64,000 nucleotides of DNA, from positions 2,288,001 to 2,352,000 of the forward strand of contig NC_013132.1 in NCBI RefSeq assembly GCF_000024005.1. Direction: 5' to 3'. Shown here one piece after another: positions 27,569 through 37,055 of the stretch. This DNA is from Chitinophaga pinensis DSM 2588. GTDB taxonomy: Bacteria > Bacteroidota > Bacteroidia > Chitinophagales > Chitinophagaceae. The position numbers and the translations under genes are program-made. Positions within the stretch are counted from its first letter, which is position 1, and every line of letters starts with the position of its first letter. The notes beneath the pieces were generated by a model that ran no database searches, was not told the origin of the DNA, and saw only the letters and a list, made by a program, of their open reading frames with translations.

Positions 27569-30500
27569 ATGCGAAGATCTCTCTTAGTGTGTACATTGCT
27601 TTTCTTATGCTGCTGCTTTACTGCTTTAGCACAGACTAAGATAGCAGTGACGGGAACTATCAAAGATGCCAAGGGTACTCCTCTCCCTGGCGTAACCGTT
27701 AAAGAAAAGGGCGTTTCTAATGGCGCCATGTCAAACCCGGACGGGTCTTTCAAGCTGTCGGTTCCAGCTGAAGGTACATTAGTCGTTTCGTATGTAGGGT
27801 TTGTTACCCAGGAAATTCCAGTTGCTGGAAAAACTAACATCGATGTTACATTGCAGGAAGACAACAAAAACCTGAATGAGGTAGTTGTTACTGCAATGGG
27901 TATTAAAAGAGAATCACGTGCACTGGGTTATGCCGTAAGCACTGTGAGCTCTAAAGATTTAACACAGACTGCCAGCCCTAGCATCGGTTCTGCACTGTAT
28001 GGTAAAGCTGCGGGTGTGAAAATCACGCAGGCGCCAGGTGGTGCTGCAGGTGGTGTGTCTATTCAGGTAAGAGGTGTATCTTCTGTAGGTCTGAACACGC
28101 AGCCACTGTATGTAATCGACGGTGTGCCTTTGAGAAACTTCAGCAATCCTGGATCCAACTCTTTCGGTACCAGCAATGGTCGTATCGAAAGTAACGGTGC
28201 CAACGATATTAACCCTGAAGATATCGAGAGCCTGACTGTACTGAAAGGTGCGAGTGCTACAGCGCTGTACGGTTCAGAAGCAACGAATGGCGTGATCGTA
28301 ATCACTACTAAAAAAGGTGCAAAAGGCAAAAACGGCCTGGGTGTAGAAGCTAACTACTCTTACAACCAGGAAAAACTGGCGATGTCTCCTGATTATCAGA
28401 ACGAATATGGTCCTGGTTACAACCCGGCCCTGAACCTGTCTGCTACCAATGGACAGAGCCGCGATGGCTGGTTCACTGAGACGGATGGCGCGCATCACCC
28501 TTACTACAGAGCTTACGGTTCATTCGGTGCTAAATTCGATGGCCGTGAAGTTACTTATTGGGATGGTACAAAAAGAAAATACGAAGCACAGCCTAACAAC
28601 TACAAGGATTTCTACCAGACTGGTTACAATTCTCAGGCTAACGTTGCGATCTCTAACGCAAATGATAAAGGTAGCTTCCGTTTTTCTTACACTCGTCTTG
28701 ACTACAAGAGCATCATGCCAGGTAGCAACCTGTATAAGAATAACTTCAACTTCAATGGTACCCTGAAGCTGAGCGAAAGAGTATCATTAGATGTTGTGTC
28801 CAGCTATAATAACTTCTTCAACCATAACCGTCCAAACGTACTGAGTAACGTTACCAACTCTTTTGGTGGTTTCTTCAGCCGTTTTGATGATATGAATGTC
28901 TATAAGACACGATTCCAGACCAGAGACGGTTACAAATACGTACTGTATAATAATACCAGCTATGGTCAGGAAGATAAATTCCTGTATAACATCAGAGCTA
29001 ACCAGCTGCTGGACTACTTCTGGGATAACCTGCGTAACAGCTACGATGAAACCCAGAACCGTTTCATCAACAGTGCTACCCTGAGCATTAAACTGCTGGA
29101 TAACCTGACTATCAGAGGTAGAGCGGGTGGTGACTTCACAAACCTGTATGCTGCTGATATGAGACATAACGAGAAACCAGCAAGACTTGGTTATAGCGGT
29201 ATGTATGCTACAGAAAATAGAAATAACAATGTATTCTACGGTGACGTACTGGCTGTATACAATCCTAAACTGACGAAGGATCTGGATATGACCGTTACCG
29301 GTGGTTATACTGCACGTAAAACTACTTACAAATACAATAAGATCTCTTCCAACGGTGGTCTGGTATCTGAAAACTGGTTTAGCATCGGTAACTCTGCACA
29401 ACAGGCAACTGTAGTGTCTGAGCGTGCAACTCAATACGATGTTGCTGGTTTCGGTATCATAAACTTTGCTTATAAAGGCTTCCTGTATATTGAAGGTACC
29501 GGCCGTTATGAGTCAACCAATACACTGCCTGTAGCAGTAAACTCTTACTTCTATCCGTCTTTCAACGCAGGTTTCATCCTGTCTGACGTAGTGAAAATGC
29601 CTAAAGCAATCAGCTACGCTAAGATCAGAGGTTCTTACGGTTTTGTAGGTAACCACCCGAACCTGTATCAGTCTAACGTACTGTACACACAGTATGGTGT
29701 GGCTTATGGCAACAACAACCTGCTGTATCAGCAGCCTAACAGTAAAGCCTTCGGTAACGCAAATCTGAAGTCTGAGAAAAAGAGAGAATCTGAGATCGGT
29801 CTGGAAACAAGACTGCTTGACAACAAAATCAGCGTTGACCTGAGTTACTATAACAACAAGGTGAATGATCAGATCCTCTTCAGATCTATCGCTACTACTA
29901 CCGGTGCTGCAAGCCAGCTGGTAAACGCAGGAGATATCTCCAACTACGGTTTTGAAGCTGCGATCAGCGCAACTCCGATCGATAAGAAAGACTTCCGTTG
30001 GAATACCCGTTTCAACTTCGCTGTTAACAGAAACAAACTCACAAGACTGCCTGACGGTCAGACTTTCCTGGACGCAACAAACCTGGATAACCAATATGTT
30101 GTAATTCGTTCTCAGGTAGGTGAGTCTCTGGGTAATATCTATATCCACCCACGTGAAACAGACGGAAAAGGTAACATGATCGTTGACGAAAATGGTGTGT
30201 ATACGCTGAACAAAACTGACTATGTTAAAGCTGGTAACATTCTGCCTAAATTAGTAGGTGGTTTCTCCAATACACTTTCGTATAAAAACTTCGCACTGGA
30301 CTTCACACTTGACTACCGCTTTGGTGGTAACCTGATCTCAACGCCAACCTACTATATGTACGGTGCTGGTATGCTGAAATCAAGTCTGCAATACAGAGAC
30401 GCAGCACGTGGTGGTCTGTCTTACCATGTTGAAGGTAACGAGCAGTCTCAGGATACTAAACAGTATACTTACGTACTGGATGCAAATGGTCCTTATCATG

Positions 30501-30877
30501 ATGGTGTGATCCTGCCAGGTGTTAAAGCTGATGGTTCTAAGAATGACAGAGTGATCTCTGCTGCTGACCATTACTTCAATAACTACCAGTGGGGTGAAAC
30601 CGGCGATTATAGCGCTGCAATCTTCAAAAACAATTACATTAAACTGCGTGAGGTAGCTGTAACTTACAACATCCCGAAAGCGTTTAGTGATAAACTGCAC
30701 TTCCAGGGTCTTCAGGTGTCTCTGATCGGACGTAACCTGCTGTATGTTTACAAATCCCTGCCTAAAGGACTGGATCCTGAAGTTGGTGTAGGTTCTATGT
30801 GGTGGCAGCAAGGTATTGACAATGGTACCGCTGGTCCTACAAGAAGTTATGGAGCAAGCATCCGTGCTCGTTTCTAA
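27569..30877 (+). CDS. SusC/RagA-like TonB-dependent transporter
   Basis: 1102 residues. Signal peptide ending LAQ, carboxypeptidase-D-like domain (VTGTIKDAKGTPLPGVTVKE), linker VVVTAMGIKRESRALGYAVS, plug (VSIQVRGVSSVGLNTQPLYV; NGVIVITTKKGAKG) and barrel ending in Phe. No STN domain. The plug and barrel differ clearly from the SusC at 19929, so the two loci, although alike in gene content, are not a recent duplication. It pairs with SusD at 30912 and is followed by a second cytochrome/copper monooxygenase gene. Confidence 0.93.
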   Translation: MRRSLLVCTLLFLCCCFTALAQTKIAVTGTIKDAKGTPLPGVTVKEKGVSNGAMSNPDGSFKLSVPAEGTLVVSYVGFVTQEIPVAGKTNIDVTLQEDNKNLNEVVVTAMGIKRESRALGYAVSTVSSKDLTQTASPSIGSALYGKAAGVKITQAPGGAAGGVSIQVRGVSSVGLNTQPLYVIDGVPLRNFSNPGSNSFGTSNGRIESNGANDINPEDIESLTVLKGASATALYGSEATNGVIVITTKKGAKGKNGLGVEANYSYNQEKLAMSPDYQNEYGPGYNPALNLSATNGQSRDGWFTETDGAHHPYYRAYGSFGAKFDGREVTYWDGTKRKYEAQPNNYKDFYQTGYNSQANVAISNANDKGSFRFSYTRLDYKSIMPGSNLYKNNFNFNGTLKLSERVSLDVVSSYNNFFNHNRPNVLSNVTNSFGGFFSRFDDMNVYKTRFQTRDGYKYVLYNNTSYGQEDKFLYNIRANQLLDYFWDNLRNSYDETQNRFINSATLSIKLLDNLTIRGRAGGDFTNLYAADMRHNEKPARLGYSGMYATENRNNNVFYGDVLAVYNPKLTKDLDMTVTGGYTARKTTYKYNKISSNGGLVSENWFSIGNSAQQATVVSERATQYDVAGFGIINFAYKGFLYIEGTGRYESTNTLPVAVNSYFYPSFNAGFILSDVVKMPKAISYAKIRGSYGFVGNHPNLYQSNVLYTQYGVAYGNNNLLYQQPNSKAFGNANLKSEKKRESEIGLETRLLDNKISVDLSYYNNKVNDQILFRSIATTTGAASQLVNAGDISNYGFEAAISATPIDKKDFRWNTRFNFAVNRNKLTRLPDGQTFLDATNLDNQYVVIRSQVGESLGNIYIHPRETDGKGNMIVDENGVYTLNKTDYVKAGNILPKLVGGFSNTLSYKNFALDFTLDYRFGGNLISTPTYYMYGAGMLKSSLQYRDAARGGLSYHVEGNEQSQDTKQYTYVLDANGPYHDGVILPGVKADGSKNDRVISAADHYFNNYQWGETGDYSAAIFKNNYIKLREVAVTYNIPKAFSDKLHFQGLQVSLIGRNLLYVYKSLPKGLDPEVGVGSMWWQQGIDNGTAGPTRSYGASIRARF

Positions 30878-30911
30878 TATGTAATTGTGTAAAATTGGAA
30901 AATAGAAAATA

Positions 30912-32516
30912 ATGAAAAAAATCTTTGTTAATATAGCTCTCGTCTGCTCAATGGCTGGTTTGTTCAGCTCTTGTGCTAAAAAGATCGAAGAGTCTTATTC
31001 CAATCCGGAGAAAATCTCTGAAGGATCTTTAAGTAAGCTGCTGTCAGGTATGTACCTTAACAAAAGGATACACCCAACCTACACTGATTATTATACATTC
31101 CTGATGCCGGCAATGGCAAACTACACACAGTTAGTAGCTGTTGCACCAGGTAACAATATGTATGTTCCAAACCCTTCCTACCTGGAAAGCCGCTGGACAG
31201 ATTTTTATTCAGGTGTACGTGCTAATGACGGTGACGCGCCTGATTATAACTATAACGGCCCTGGTATCATGAGTAGCTACCGTGAAATGCAGACGACTTT
31301 AAGTCTGATGCCAGCTGCTGATCAGGAAAGAAATCAGGTGTTTCTGAAATGTGCGGAAGTATTAGTCTACGACCAGGCTGCTCAGATGATCGACCTGTGG
31401 GGCGATATCCCATTTACCAATTCAAATGGACTGAATACACCAGGCCGTACTGCGACCAATGCTTCATATGATGATGCAAAGACTTTGTATACTAAGTTCA
31501 TTGCTGATCTGAAAGCGCTCAATACTTACTTTGATACCGCAAATATTCAAACAGATGTTAAGTCTGAACTGTCAACTGCTGATGTTGTACTGAAAGGTGA
31601 CATGACTGCATGGCAGCGTTATGCAAACTCTCTTCGTCTGCGTTTGCTGATGCGTGTGTCCAACAGTGATGCATCTGTACAATCAGAGATCACTGCTATG
31701 CTGAGCGCTCCAACTACTTACCCACTGATCGCTTCCAACGACCAGAATGTACTATTCCAGGAAAAACCAACAGCTATAAGAAGTGACCTGGTTGATCCAT
31801 TCAGAAATTATGGTTTCGCTCCGGAATATCTGATCAACACTTTGCAGGAAACAAATGGCGACCCTCGTCTGCATGTAATGTGGGATGAAGATGATAAGAA
31901 TGGTTACAAAGGTTTCCCATGGAATGGTAGCGTAGGTGACTACGATGATGTAAACCGTCTGTATGCAGTATTTGATACCGCGACTTTCACTTACAATGAT
32001 AACCTTCCAGGTGTAATCATCACCGCTTCTGAAGTTAGCTTCCTGAAAGCTGAAGCTTTCGAAAGATTTGGTGGTGGCGATGCGGCAACTGAATACAACA
32101 ATGGTATCAGACAATCTATCGATTTCTACTACGGCATTAACAGGTCTGCAATTAAGAGACAAGGACAGGATGACTTCAATCGGGCACCACTGGCTGCTCC
32201 AGCTGCTGGAGTTATCGACGCCTTCCTCGCTAAACCTGCTATCGCTTATAGCGGTACTGCTACCGAAAAGCTGGCAAAGATCTATACGCAGAAATGGGAG
32301 CATTTCTTTGTAATGCAGGCAGGTCAGGCATGGGCTGAAATGAGAAGAACAGGTTATCCTGATCTGAAGTTCCCTAATGTTAGTAACTCTAGCGCGCCTA
32401 CACCTCCTAAACGTCTGTTGTATCCTACCAACGAAGCGCTGTATAACACAGCAGAGTACAACAAAGTTGCTGGTAAAGACAAACGCGACACACCAATCTT
32501 CTGGGATGTTCAATAG
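30912..32516 (+). CDS. SusD-like outer-membrane lipoprotein
   Basis: 534 residues with a lipoprotein signal (LVCSMAGLFSSCAKKIEE). SusD-type features include WQRYANSLRLRLLMRVSNSD, YTQKWEHFFVMQAGQAWAEM, RRTGYPDL and the ending DTPIFWDVQ. It follows SusC by 34 bases. It should form the surface lid of that transporter. A very strong terminator follows. Ligand not evident. Confidence 0.92.
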   Translation: MKKIFVNIALVCSMAGLFSSCAKKIEESYSNPEKISEGSLSKLLSGMYLNKRIHPTYTDYYTFLMPAMANYTQLVAVAPGNNMYVPNPSYLESRWTDFYSGVRANDGDAPDYNYNGPGIMSSYREMQTTLSLMPAADQERNQVFLKCAEVLVYDQAAQMIDLWGDIPFTNSNGLNTPGRTATNASYDDAKTLYTKFIADLKALNTYFDTANIQTDVKSELSTADVVLKGDMTAWQRYANSLRLRLLMRVSNSDASVQSEITAMLSAPTTYPLIASNDQNVLFQEKPTAIRSDLVDPFRNYGFAPEYLINTLQETNGDPRLHVMWDEDDKNGYKGFPWNGSVGDYDDVNRLYAVFDTATFTYNDNLPGVIITASEVSFLKAEAFERFGGGDAATEYNNGIRQSIDFYYGINRSAIKRQGQDDFNRAPLAAPAAGVIDAFLAKPAIAYSGTATEKLAKIYTQKWEHFFVMQAGQAWAEMRRTGYPDLKFPNVSNSSAPTPPKRLLYPTNEALYNTAEYNKVAGKDKRDTPIFWDVQ

Positions 32517-32532
32517 TCTCTGATGATATTCC

Positions 32533-32566
32533 AAAAAGGGCCGGCATTATGCCGGCCCTTTTTTTT
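32533..32566 (+). terminator. Intrinsic terminator after SusD
   Basis: A GC-rich stem (AAAGGGCCGGCAT at about 32535-32547 pairing with the following 13 bases) ends in eight Ts. It is the strongest-looking terminator in the window and separates SusC/SusD from the monooxygenase gene at 32631. Confidence 0.9.
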
Positions 32567-32630
32567 GCCCCTGCCTTTCCCCGTTTTTTTCTACCTTACA
32601 GTTCTTAACTGATTCCTTATTCCTGTGAAA

Positions 32631-33947
32631 ATGCTGCACAAAGTATTCCGATCATTTTGCTGCTGCCTCCTGCTGATATTGCCGTTGCGCCACGTTTCCG
32701 CACAGCAGGTGACCTGGTCCCAGCATATTGCCCCCATTATTCACCGTAACTGCACACCCTGCCATCGTCATGGTGAAGCAGCTCCCTTTTCCCTGGTAAC
32801 CTATGACGAGGTCGCCAAAAGAGCCAACTTCATTAAACGGGTGACTGAAAGCCACTACATGCCGCCATGGAAACCAGACCCGCACTATGTCACCTTCGCA
32901 AATGAAAGAAGACTGAGCGATGAAGAAATTAAACTCCTGGGCGACTGGGCAGAACACGGTATGCCGAAAGGGGAAGGAGAAGTGAAAGAAGTGCCACAAG
33001 CCTTTGTAGAAGGAACCCTCTTTCACCGGCCGCCTGATCTCGTAGTAAAAATGAATACCGCCTACACCCTCAAAGGGGATAACGTAGAACGTTTCATCGT
33101 ATATAAATTACCATTCGAAATACCGGATTCCCTCGCCGTGGAAGCAATCGAATTTACCTCCAATAACCGCAAGGTCATTCATCACGCCAACTACGAGATC
33201 AATGATGTGCCGGATGCGGATTTCAACAATACCGCAGATTATGTGGATAACACAGAATCTCACCTTGATTATTACCAGCAATACGTTCAATACCGTAAAA
33301 AGATGAAATACTTCGGTGGATGGATTCCCGGCAGCAGCTATGAGTCCTATCCCGAAGATATCGGATGGGTCATGCCCAAACGGGGCGTCGTACTGCTGAC
33401 CGTCCATTATGCGCCTGTAGGGAAAGATGAGGAAGTGATCAGTGGGGTACAGTTCTTTTTCAGAAAGAAGCCGGTAAAACGCCTGATTAGGGCTACAAGC
33501 TATGGTTCGGGAGGGGTAGGAGAGAAGGAGATTGAGCCTTTCTTCTATATTCCTGCGAATGTGGAAAAGAGCTTTAAAATGAATGTAAAACTCACCGAAA
33601 CACAATCTATCTTATACGTATGGCCACATATGCACCTCTTAGGACAGACCTTTAAAGCATATGCCGTAACACCCGAAAAGGATACCATCCGTCTCATATC
33701 CATTCCGCAATGGGATTTCAACTGGCAGGAAATATACTGGTTCCCGAAAATGGTGAAGATCCCGAAAGGAACCATACTTACGATTGAAGGCAAGTATGAT
33801 AATACCGTGAATAATGCCGCCAATCCATCCTTCCCGCCACAACTCGTCTATGGTGCCATGCGCACAAAAGATGAAATGATGACCATGATTATGCTATCGC
33901 TGCCCTATGAAAAAGGAGATGAAGAGAAGGATGTAAAACGACCGTAA
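32631..33947 (+). CDS. Exported cytochrome c / copper type II monooxygenase (PHM-like) fusion, paralogue
   Basis: 438 residues from the ATG at 32631; a GTG six bases earlier is an alternative. Signal peptide ending SAQ, haem motif CTPCH at 41-45, then the copper core: HH at 184-185 (KVIHHANYE), H259 (LTVHYAPVG), H333 and H335 (PHMHLLG) and M416 (DEM). The typical YDNTVNNAANPSFPP loop precedes the Met. It is colinear with the protein at 25765 and very similar to it, but there is no redoxin gene beside it. Only about 65 bases separate it from the upstream terminator, so any own promoter must lie there. Likely periplasmic or surface-exposed oxidase/hydroxylase; substrate unknown. Confidence 0.8.
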   Translation: MLHKVFRSFCCCLLLILPLRHVSAQQVTWSQHIAPIIHRNCTPCHRHGEAAPFSLVTYDEVAKRANFIKRVTESHYMPPWKPDPHYVTFANERRLSDEEIKLLGDWAEHGMPKGEGEVKEVPQAFVEGTLFHRPPDLVVKMNTAYTLKGDNVERFIVYKLPFEIPDSLAVEAIEFTSNNRKVIHHANYEINDVPDADFNNTADYVDNTESHLDYYQQYVQYRKKMKYFGGWIPGSSYESYPEDIGWVMPKRGVVLLTVHYAPVGKDEEVISGVQFFFRKKPVKRLIRATSYGSGGVGEKEIEPFFYIPANVEKSFKMNVKLTETQSILYVWPHMHLLGQTFKAYAVTPEKDTIRLISIPQWDFNWQEIYWFPKMVKIPKGTILTIEGKYDNTVNNAANPSFPPQLVYGAMRTKDEMMTMIMLSLPYEKGDEEKDVKRP

Positions 33948-33950
33948 GTC

Positions 33951-34125
33951 AATTAGGAATTAAGAATTAAGAATTAAGAATTAAGAATTAAGAATTAAGA
34001 ATTAAGAATTAAGAATTAAGAATTAAGAATTAAGAATTAAGAATTAAGAATTAAGAATTAAGAATTAAGAATTAAGAATTAAGAATTAAGAATTAAGAAT
34101 TAAGAATTAAGAATTAAGAATTAAG
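33951..34125. repeat. Perfect 7-bp tandem repeat, 24 copies of AATTAAG
   Basis: One AATTAGG unit (33951-33957) is followed by 24 uninterrupted AATTAAG units (33958-34125). It begins four bases after a stop codon. Inverted copies (TTAATTC) appear 100 bases further on, and related heptads flank ilvA at 61.4 and 62.8 kb. Such a perfect array is prone to slippage and its length probably varies between strains. Confidence 0.95.
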
Positions 34126-34155
34126 AATGAACTTTCTAATTGCCTTAAATGACAT

Positions 34156-34200
34156 AAAAAAGGTGGCTGTTCTTCAGACATGAAGAATAGCCACCTTTTT
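34156..34200. terminator. Bidirectional intrinsic terminator
   Basis: Arms 34156-34175 and 34182-34200 pair with one mismatch. A-runs and T-runs on both sides make it functional in both directions, between the monooxygenase gene and mutS. It lies inside the heptad-repeat element. Confidence 0.85.
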
Positions 34201-34223
34201 ATTCACAGCCGGATCGCTGCATT

Positions 34224-34258
34224 TAAATTCTTAATTCTTAATTCTTAATTCCTAATTT
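34224..34258. repeat. Inverted heptad copies next to mutS stop
   Basis: Three TTAATTC units (34231-34251) and a CTAATTT unit form the reverse complement of the array at 33951. The preceding GATCGCTGCATTT is shared, with small changes, by the elements near ilvA. The last unit touches the mutS stop codon. Confidence 0.85.
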
Positions 34259-36865
34259 TTACAGAAGATTTTTAATCTCATTCAGCTTTAACAACGCCTC
34301 TACCGGCGTTAATCTATTGATGTCTACATCATTCAACATATCCCTGATTTCTTTGAAAGTATCGCTATGCGCATCAAAGATGCTGAGCTGTACTTTCTGC
34401 GTAGGTCCCGCCATCTCTTTCACATGTTTTTCCAACGGCGCATCAATGTGTTTCTGCTCCAGGTGTGACAGCACTTCATTGGCGCGTTGCAGCAACTGAG
34501 GAGGCATACCCGCCATACGCGCCACATGTATACCAAAGCTGTGGCGACTACCACCTGGCGCCAGTTTACGCAGGAAGATCACTTTATTACCGGATTCTTT
34601 ATTGGTGATATGGTAGTTCTTGATACGACCATGTTTATTCTCCAGTTCATTCAGCTCATGATAGTGTGTCGCAAAAAGTGTTTTAGGCTTATGCGGAGTC
34701 ATGTCATGCAGGTATTCCACAATGCTCCAGGCAATAGAAATACCATCGTAAGTACTGGTACCACGGCCGATTTCATCCAGTATTACCAGACTTCTTGGCG
34801 TGATATTGTTGATAATGCTGGCTGTTTCATTCATTTCAACCATGAAGGTAGATTCTCCACCACTCAGGTTATCCGAAGCGCCTACACGTGTAAAGATCTT
34901 GTCTGTTAAACCGATCTCCGCCGCGCTTGCCGGTACGAAGCTACCCATGTGCGCCATCAGTGTAATGAGCGCGGTCTGTCGTAGCAAGGCGGATTTACCA
35001 CTCATGTTCGGACCCGTCAGAATGATGATCTGTTGTTCTTCTTTATCCAGTACAATATCATTCGCTACATAACTTTCTCCGGGTGGCAAACCTCTTTCAA
35101 TAACCGGATGTCTGCCTTCACGGATGTCCAGGTGATATCCCTCTGTGACATTCGGACGACGGTATTTGTATTGAATGGCGTTATTGGCAAAACTTAAAAG
35201 ACAGTCCAGTCGTGCCATCAGCTGTGCATTCTGCTGGATAGCCTGAATGTGTGGTTGTAATGCCAGCAGCAATTCGTCAAACAACTGTATTTCCAGTGCC
35301 AGGATCTTTTCTTCCGCACCTACGATCTTTTCTTCATATTCCTTCAGCTCAGGTGTGATATAACGCTCTGCATTGGCCAGCGTCTGTTTGCGGATCCAGT
35401 TTTCAGGTACTTTGCTTTTATGTGCGTTCGTTACTTCAAGGTAATAGCCGAACACATTATTGAACGCTACTTTCAGACTTGGAATGCCGGTCGCGTCAGA
35501 CTCTGTCTGCTGAATACGCAGCAGGTATTCTTTACCTGAATGAGCAATCGTACGCAGGTTATCCAGTTCGGTATGTATACCGTTTTGTATAACGCCGCCT
35601 TTGCTGACCAGTATCGGCGGTGTTTCAACGATCTGTTCCAGGATGCGGCAAAGGATGCCCGGACATGGATTCAGTTTTTCACCAATAGCGGTCAGATAAG
35701 GATGCCCTGTCTTTGCCAGCAGTTGTTTGATCCCCTCCACCTGCTGTAAGGCTTTCGCCAGCATCATCACTTCACGCGGATTGATCTTCCGCAGAGGTAT
35801 CTTGGAGACAAGTCTTTCCAGGTCGCCTGTCTGTTTCAGGTGTTGCAGTACATCCCTGGAAAGATCGGTTTCTTTGATGAAATGCTCGGTTACATCCAGT
35901 CTTTCGTTGATCTGTTTGATATCCCTTAATGGCAGTACCATCCAGCGTTTCAGCAATCTGGCGCCCATAGGTGTAACCGTCGTGTCCAGTGTTTTCAACA
36001 AGGTATGACCGTTTTCGACACTGCTGCCCAGCAGTTCCAGGTTCCTGATGGTGAAGCGGTCCATCCAGAGAAAATCATCCTGTTCGATGCGCTGGATGTT
36101 GGTAATATGTTGCAGATGTGGATGCTCAGTGTCGCGCAGGTAATGCAGACAAGCACCTGCCGCAATGATAGCGTCTTGCAAACCGTCTACGCCAAATCCT
36201 TTCAGACTGTGCGTCTCAAACTGTTTGAGCAGGGTTTCTTCCGCGTAATTGGTCGTGAAGATCCACTCTTCCAGTGTATATGTATAGAATTTGGAACCGA
36301 ATTGTTCCTTGAAATGTTTTTGTTGCGGACGGGCGAAGATGACTTCTGCCGGTTTGAAACTCTGCAGGAGTTTATCCACATATTCCAGGTTGCCTTGAGC
36401 CACAAAGAATTCACCGGTAGAAATATCGAGGAATGCGACACCGGTCAGTTCTTTTCCAAAATGAACGGCCGCCAGGAAGTTGTTGCTGGCATTTTCCAGG
36501 ATCTTGTCATTCACAGCCACACCCGGAGTGACCATCTCGGTCACGCCACGTTTCACAATACCTTTGGCCATTTTGGGATCTTCCAGCTGATCGCATACCG
36601 CTACGCGATAGCCGGCTTTAACCAGTTTATGCAGGTAAGTATCGAGAGAGTGATGGGGAAAACCAGCCAGATCCTGTTGTGAAGCAGAACCATTGGCTCT
36701 TTTGGTGAGTACAATACCTAATACCTTGGACGCGATGATTGCATCGTCATTAAAAGTTTCATAAAAATCTCCCACGCGGAACAACAACACAGCATCCGGG
36801 TAACGGGCCTTGATGGCGTTGTGCTGTTGCATGAGCGGGGTTTCTACCGATTTGCTTTTTGCCAT
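34259..36865 (-). CDS. mutS: DNA mismatch repair protein MutS
   Basis: 868 residues from MAKSKSVETPLMQQ; a longer frame to 36916 is rejected because a good promoter box lies between. The protein recognises mispairs and starts repair. The N-terminal mismatch-binding domain has AVLLFRVGDFYETFNDDA, including the Phe-X-Glu wedge motif (FYE). The C-terminal ATPase has Walker A GPNMSGKS, the segment NLSGGESTFMVEMNETA, Walker B VILDEIGRGTSTYDG and FATHYHEL. Length is normal for the family. It is divergent from the methyltransferase gene at 37056. Confidence 0.97.
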   Translation of the reverse strand: MAKSKSVETPLMQQHNAIKARYPDAVLLFRVGDFYETFNDDAIIASKVLGIVLTKRANGSASQQDLAGFPHHSLDTYLHKLVKAGYRVAVCDQLEDPKMAKGIVKRGVTEMVTPGVAVNDKILENASNNFLAAVHFGKELTGVAFLDISTGEFFVAQGNLEYVDKLLQSFKPAEVIFARPQQKHFKEQFGSKFYTYTLEEWIFTTNYAEETLLKQFETHSLKGFGVDGLQDAIIAAGACLHYLRDTEHPHLQHITNIQRIEQDDFLWMDRFTIRNLELLGSSVENGHTLLKTLDTTVTPMGARLLKRWMVLPLRDIKQINERLDVTEHFIKETDLSRDVLQHLKQTGDLERLVSKIPLRKINPREVMMLAKALQQVEGIKQLLAKTGHPYLTAIGEKLNPCPGILCRILEQIVETPPILVSKGGVIQNGIHTELDNLRTIAHSGKEYLLRIQQTESDATGIPSLKVAFNNVFGYYLEVTNAHKSKVPENWIRKQTLANAERYITPELKEYEEKIVGAEEKILALEIQLFDELLLALQPHIQAIQQNAQLMARLDCLLSFANNAIQYKYRRPNVTEGYHLDIREGRHPVIERGLPPGESYVANDIVLDKEEQQIIILTGPNMSGKSALLRQTALITLMAHMGSFVPASAAEIGLTDKIFTRVGASDNLSGGESTFMVEMNETASIINNITPRSLVILDEIGRGTSTYDGISIAWSIVEYLHDMTPHKPKTLFATHYHELNELENKHGRIKNYHITNKESGNKVIFLRKLAPGGSRHSFGIHVARMAGMPPQLLQRANEVLSHLEQKHIDAPLEKHVKEMAGPTQKVQLSIFDAHSDTFKEIRDMLNDVDINRLTPVEALLKLNEIKNLL

Positions 36866-36869
36866 TCGG

Positions 36870-36877
36870 CAAATATA
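36870..36877 (-). promoter_or_regulatory. -7 promoter box of mutS
   Basis: The minus strand reads TATATTTG, an exact TAnnTTTG match, with only four bases between its G and the mutS ATG. Transcription would start at or next to the start codon. No -33 TTTG was identified. Confidence 0.55.
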
Positions 36878-37043
36878 TAATAATGTGCGGATGTGCTGAA
36901 TTTGAGATGTACACATCCCTGTTTGCAGCTGTGAAGATGTATTTTTGGTTGAAAAACAATCGTTTAGGATGTTGTTACTGCCTGGTGGAGACCTACGGCC
37001 CCCTGCAAAGCCCTTCAGTCCCTGAACACTTTACATTTTATCG

Positions 37044-37051
37044 TACTTTTG
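37044..37051 (+). promoter_or_regulatory. -7 promoter box of the SpoU methyltransferase gene
   Basis: TACTTTTG matches TAnnTTTG exactly and ends four bases before the ATG at 37056, the same geometry as at mutS on the other side of this intergenic region. Confidence 0.55.
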
Positions 37052-37055
37052 CAAA

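Noticed and set aside
33951..34125. CRISPR-like or satellite array with spacers
   Set aside because: The 7-bp units are contiguous with no spacers and no cas genes are nearby, so it is a simple tandem repeat.
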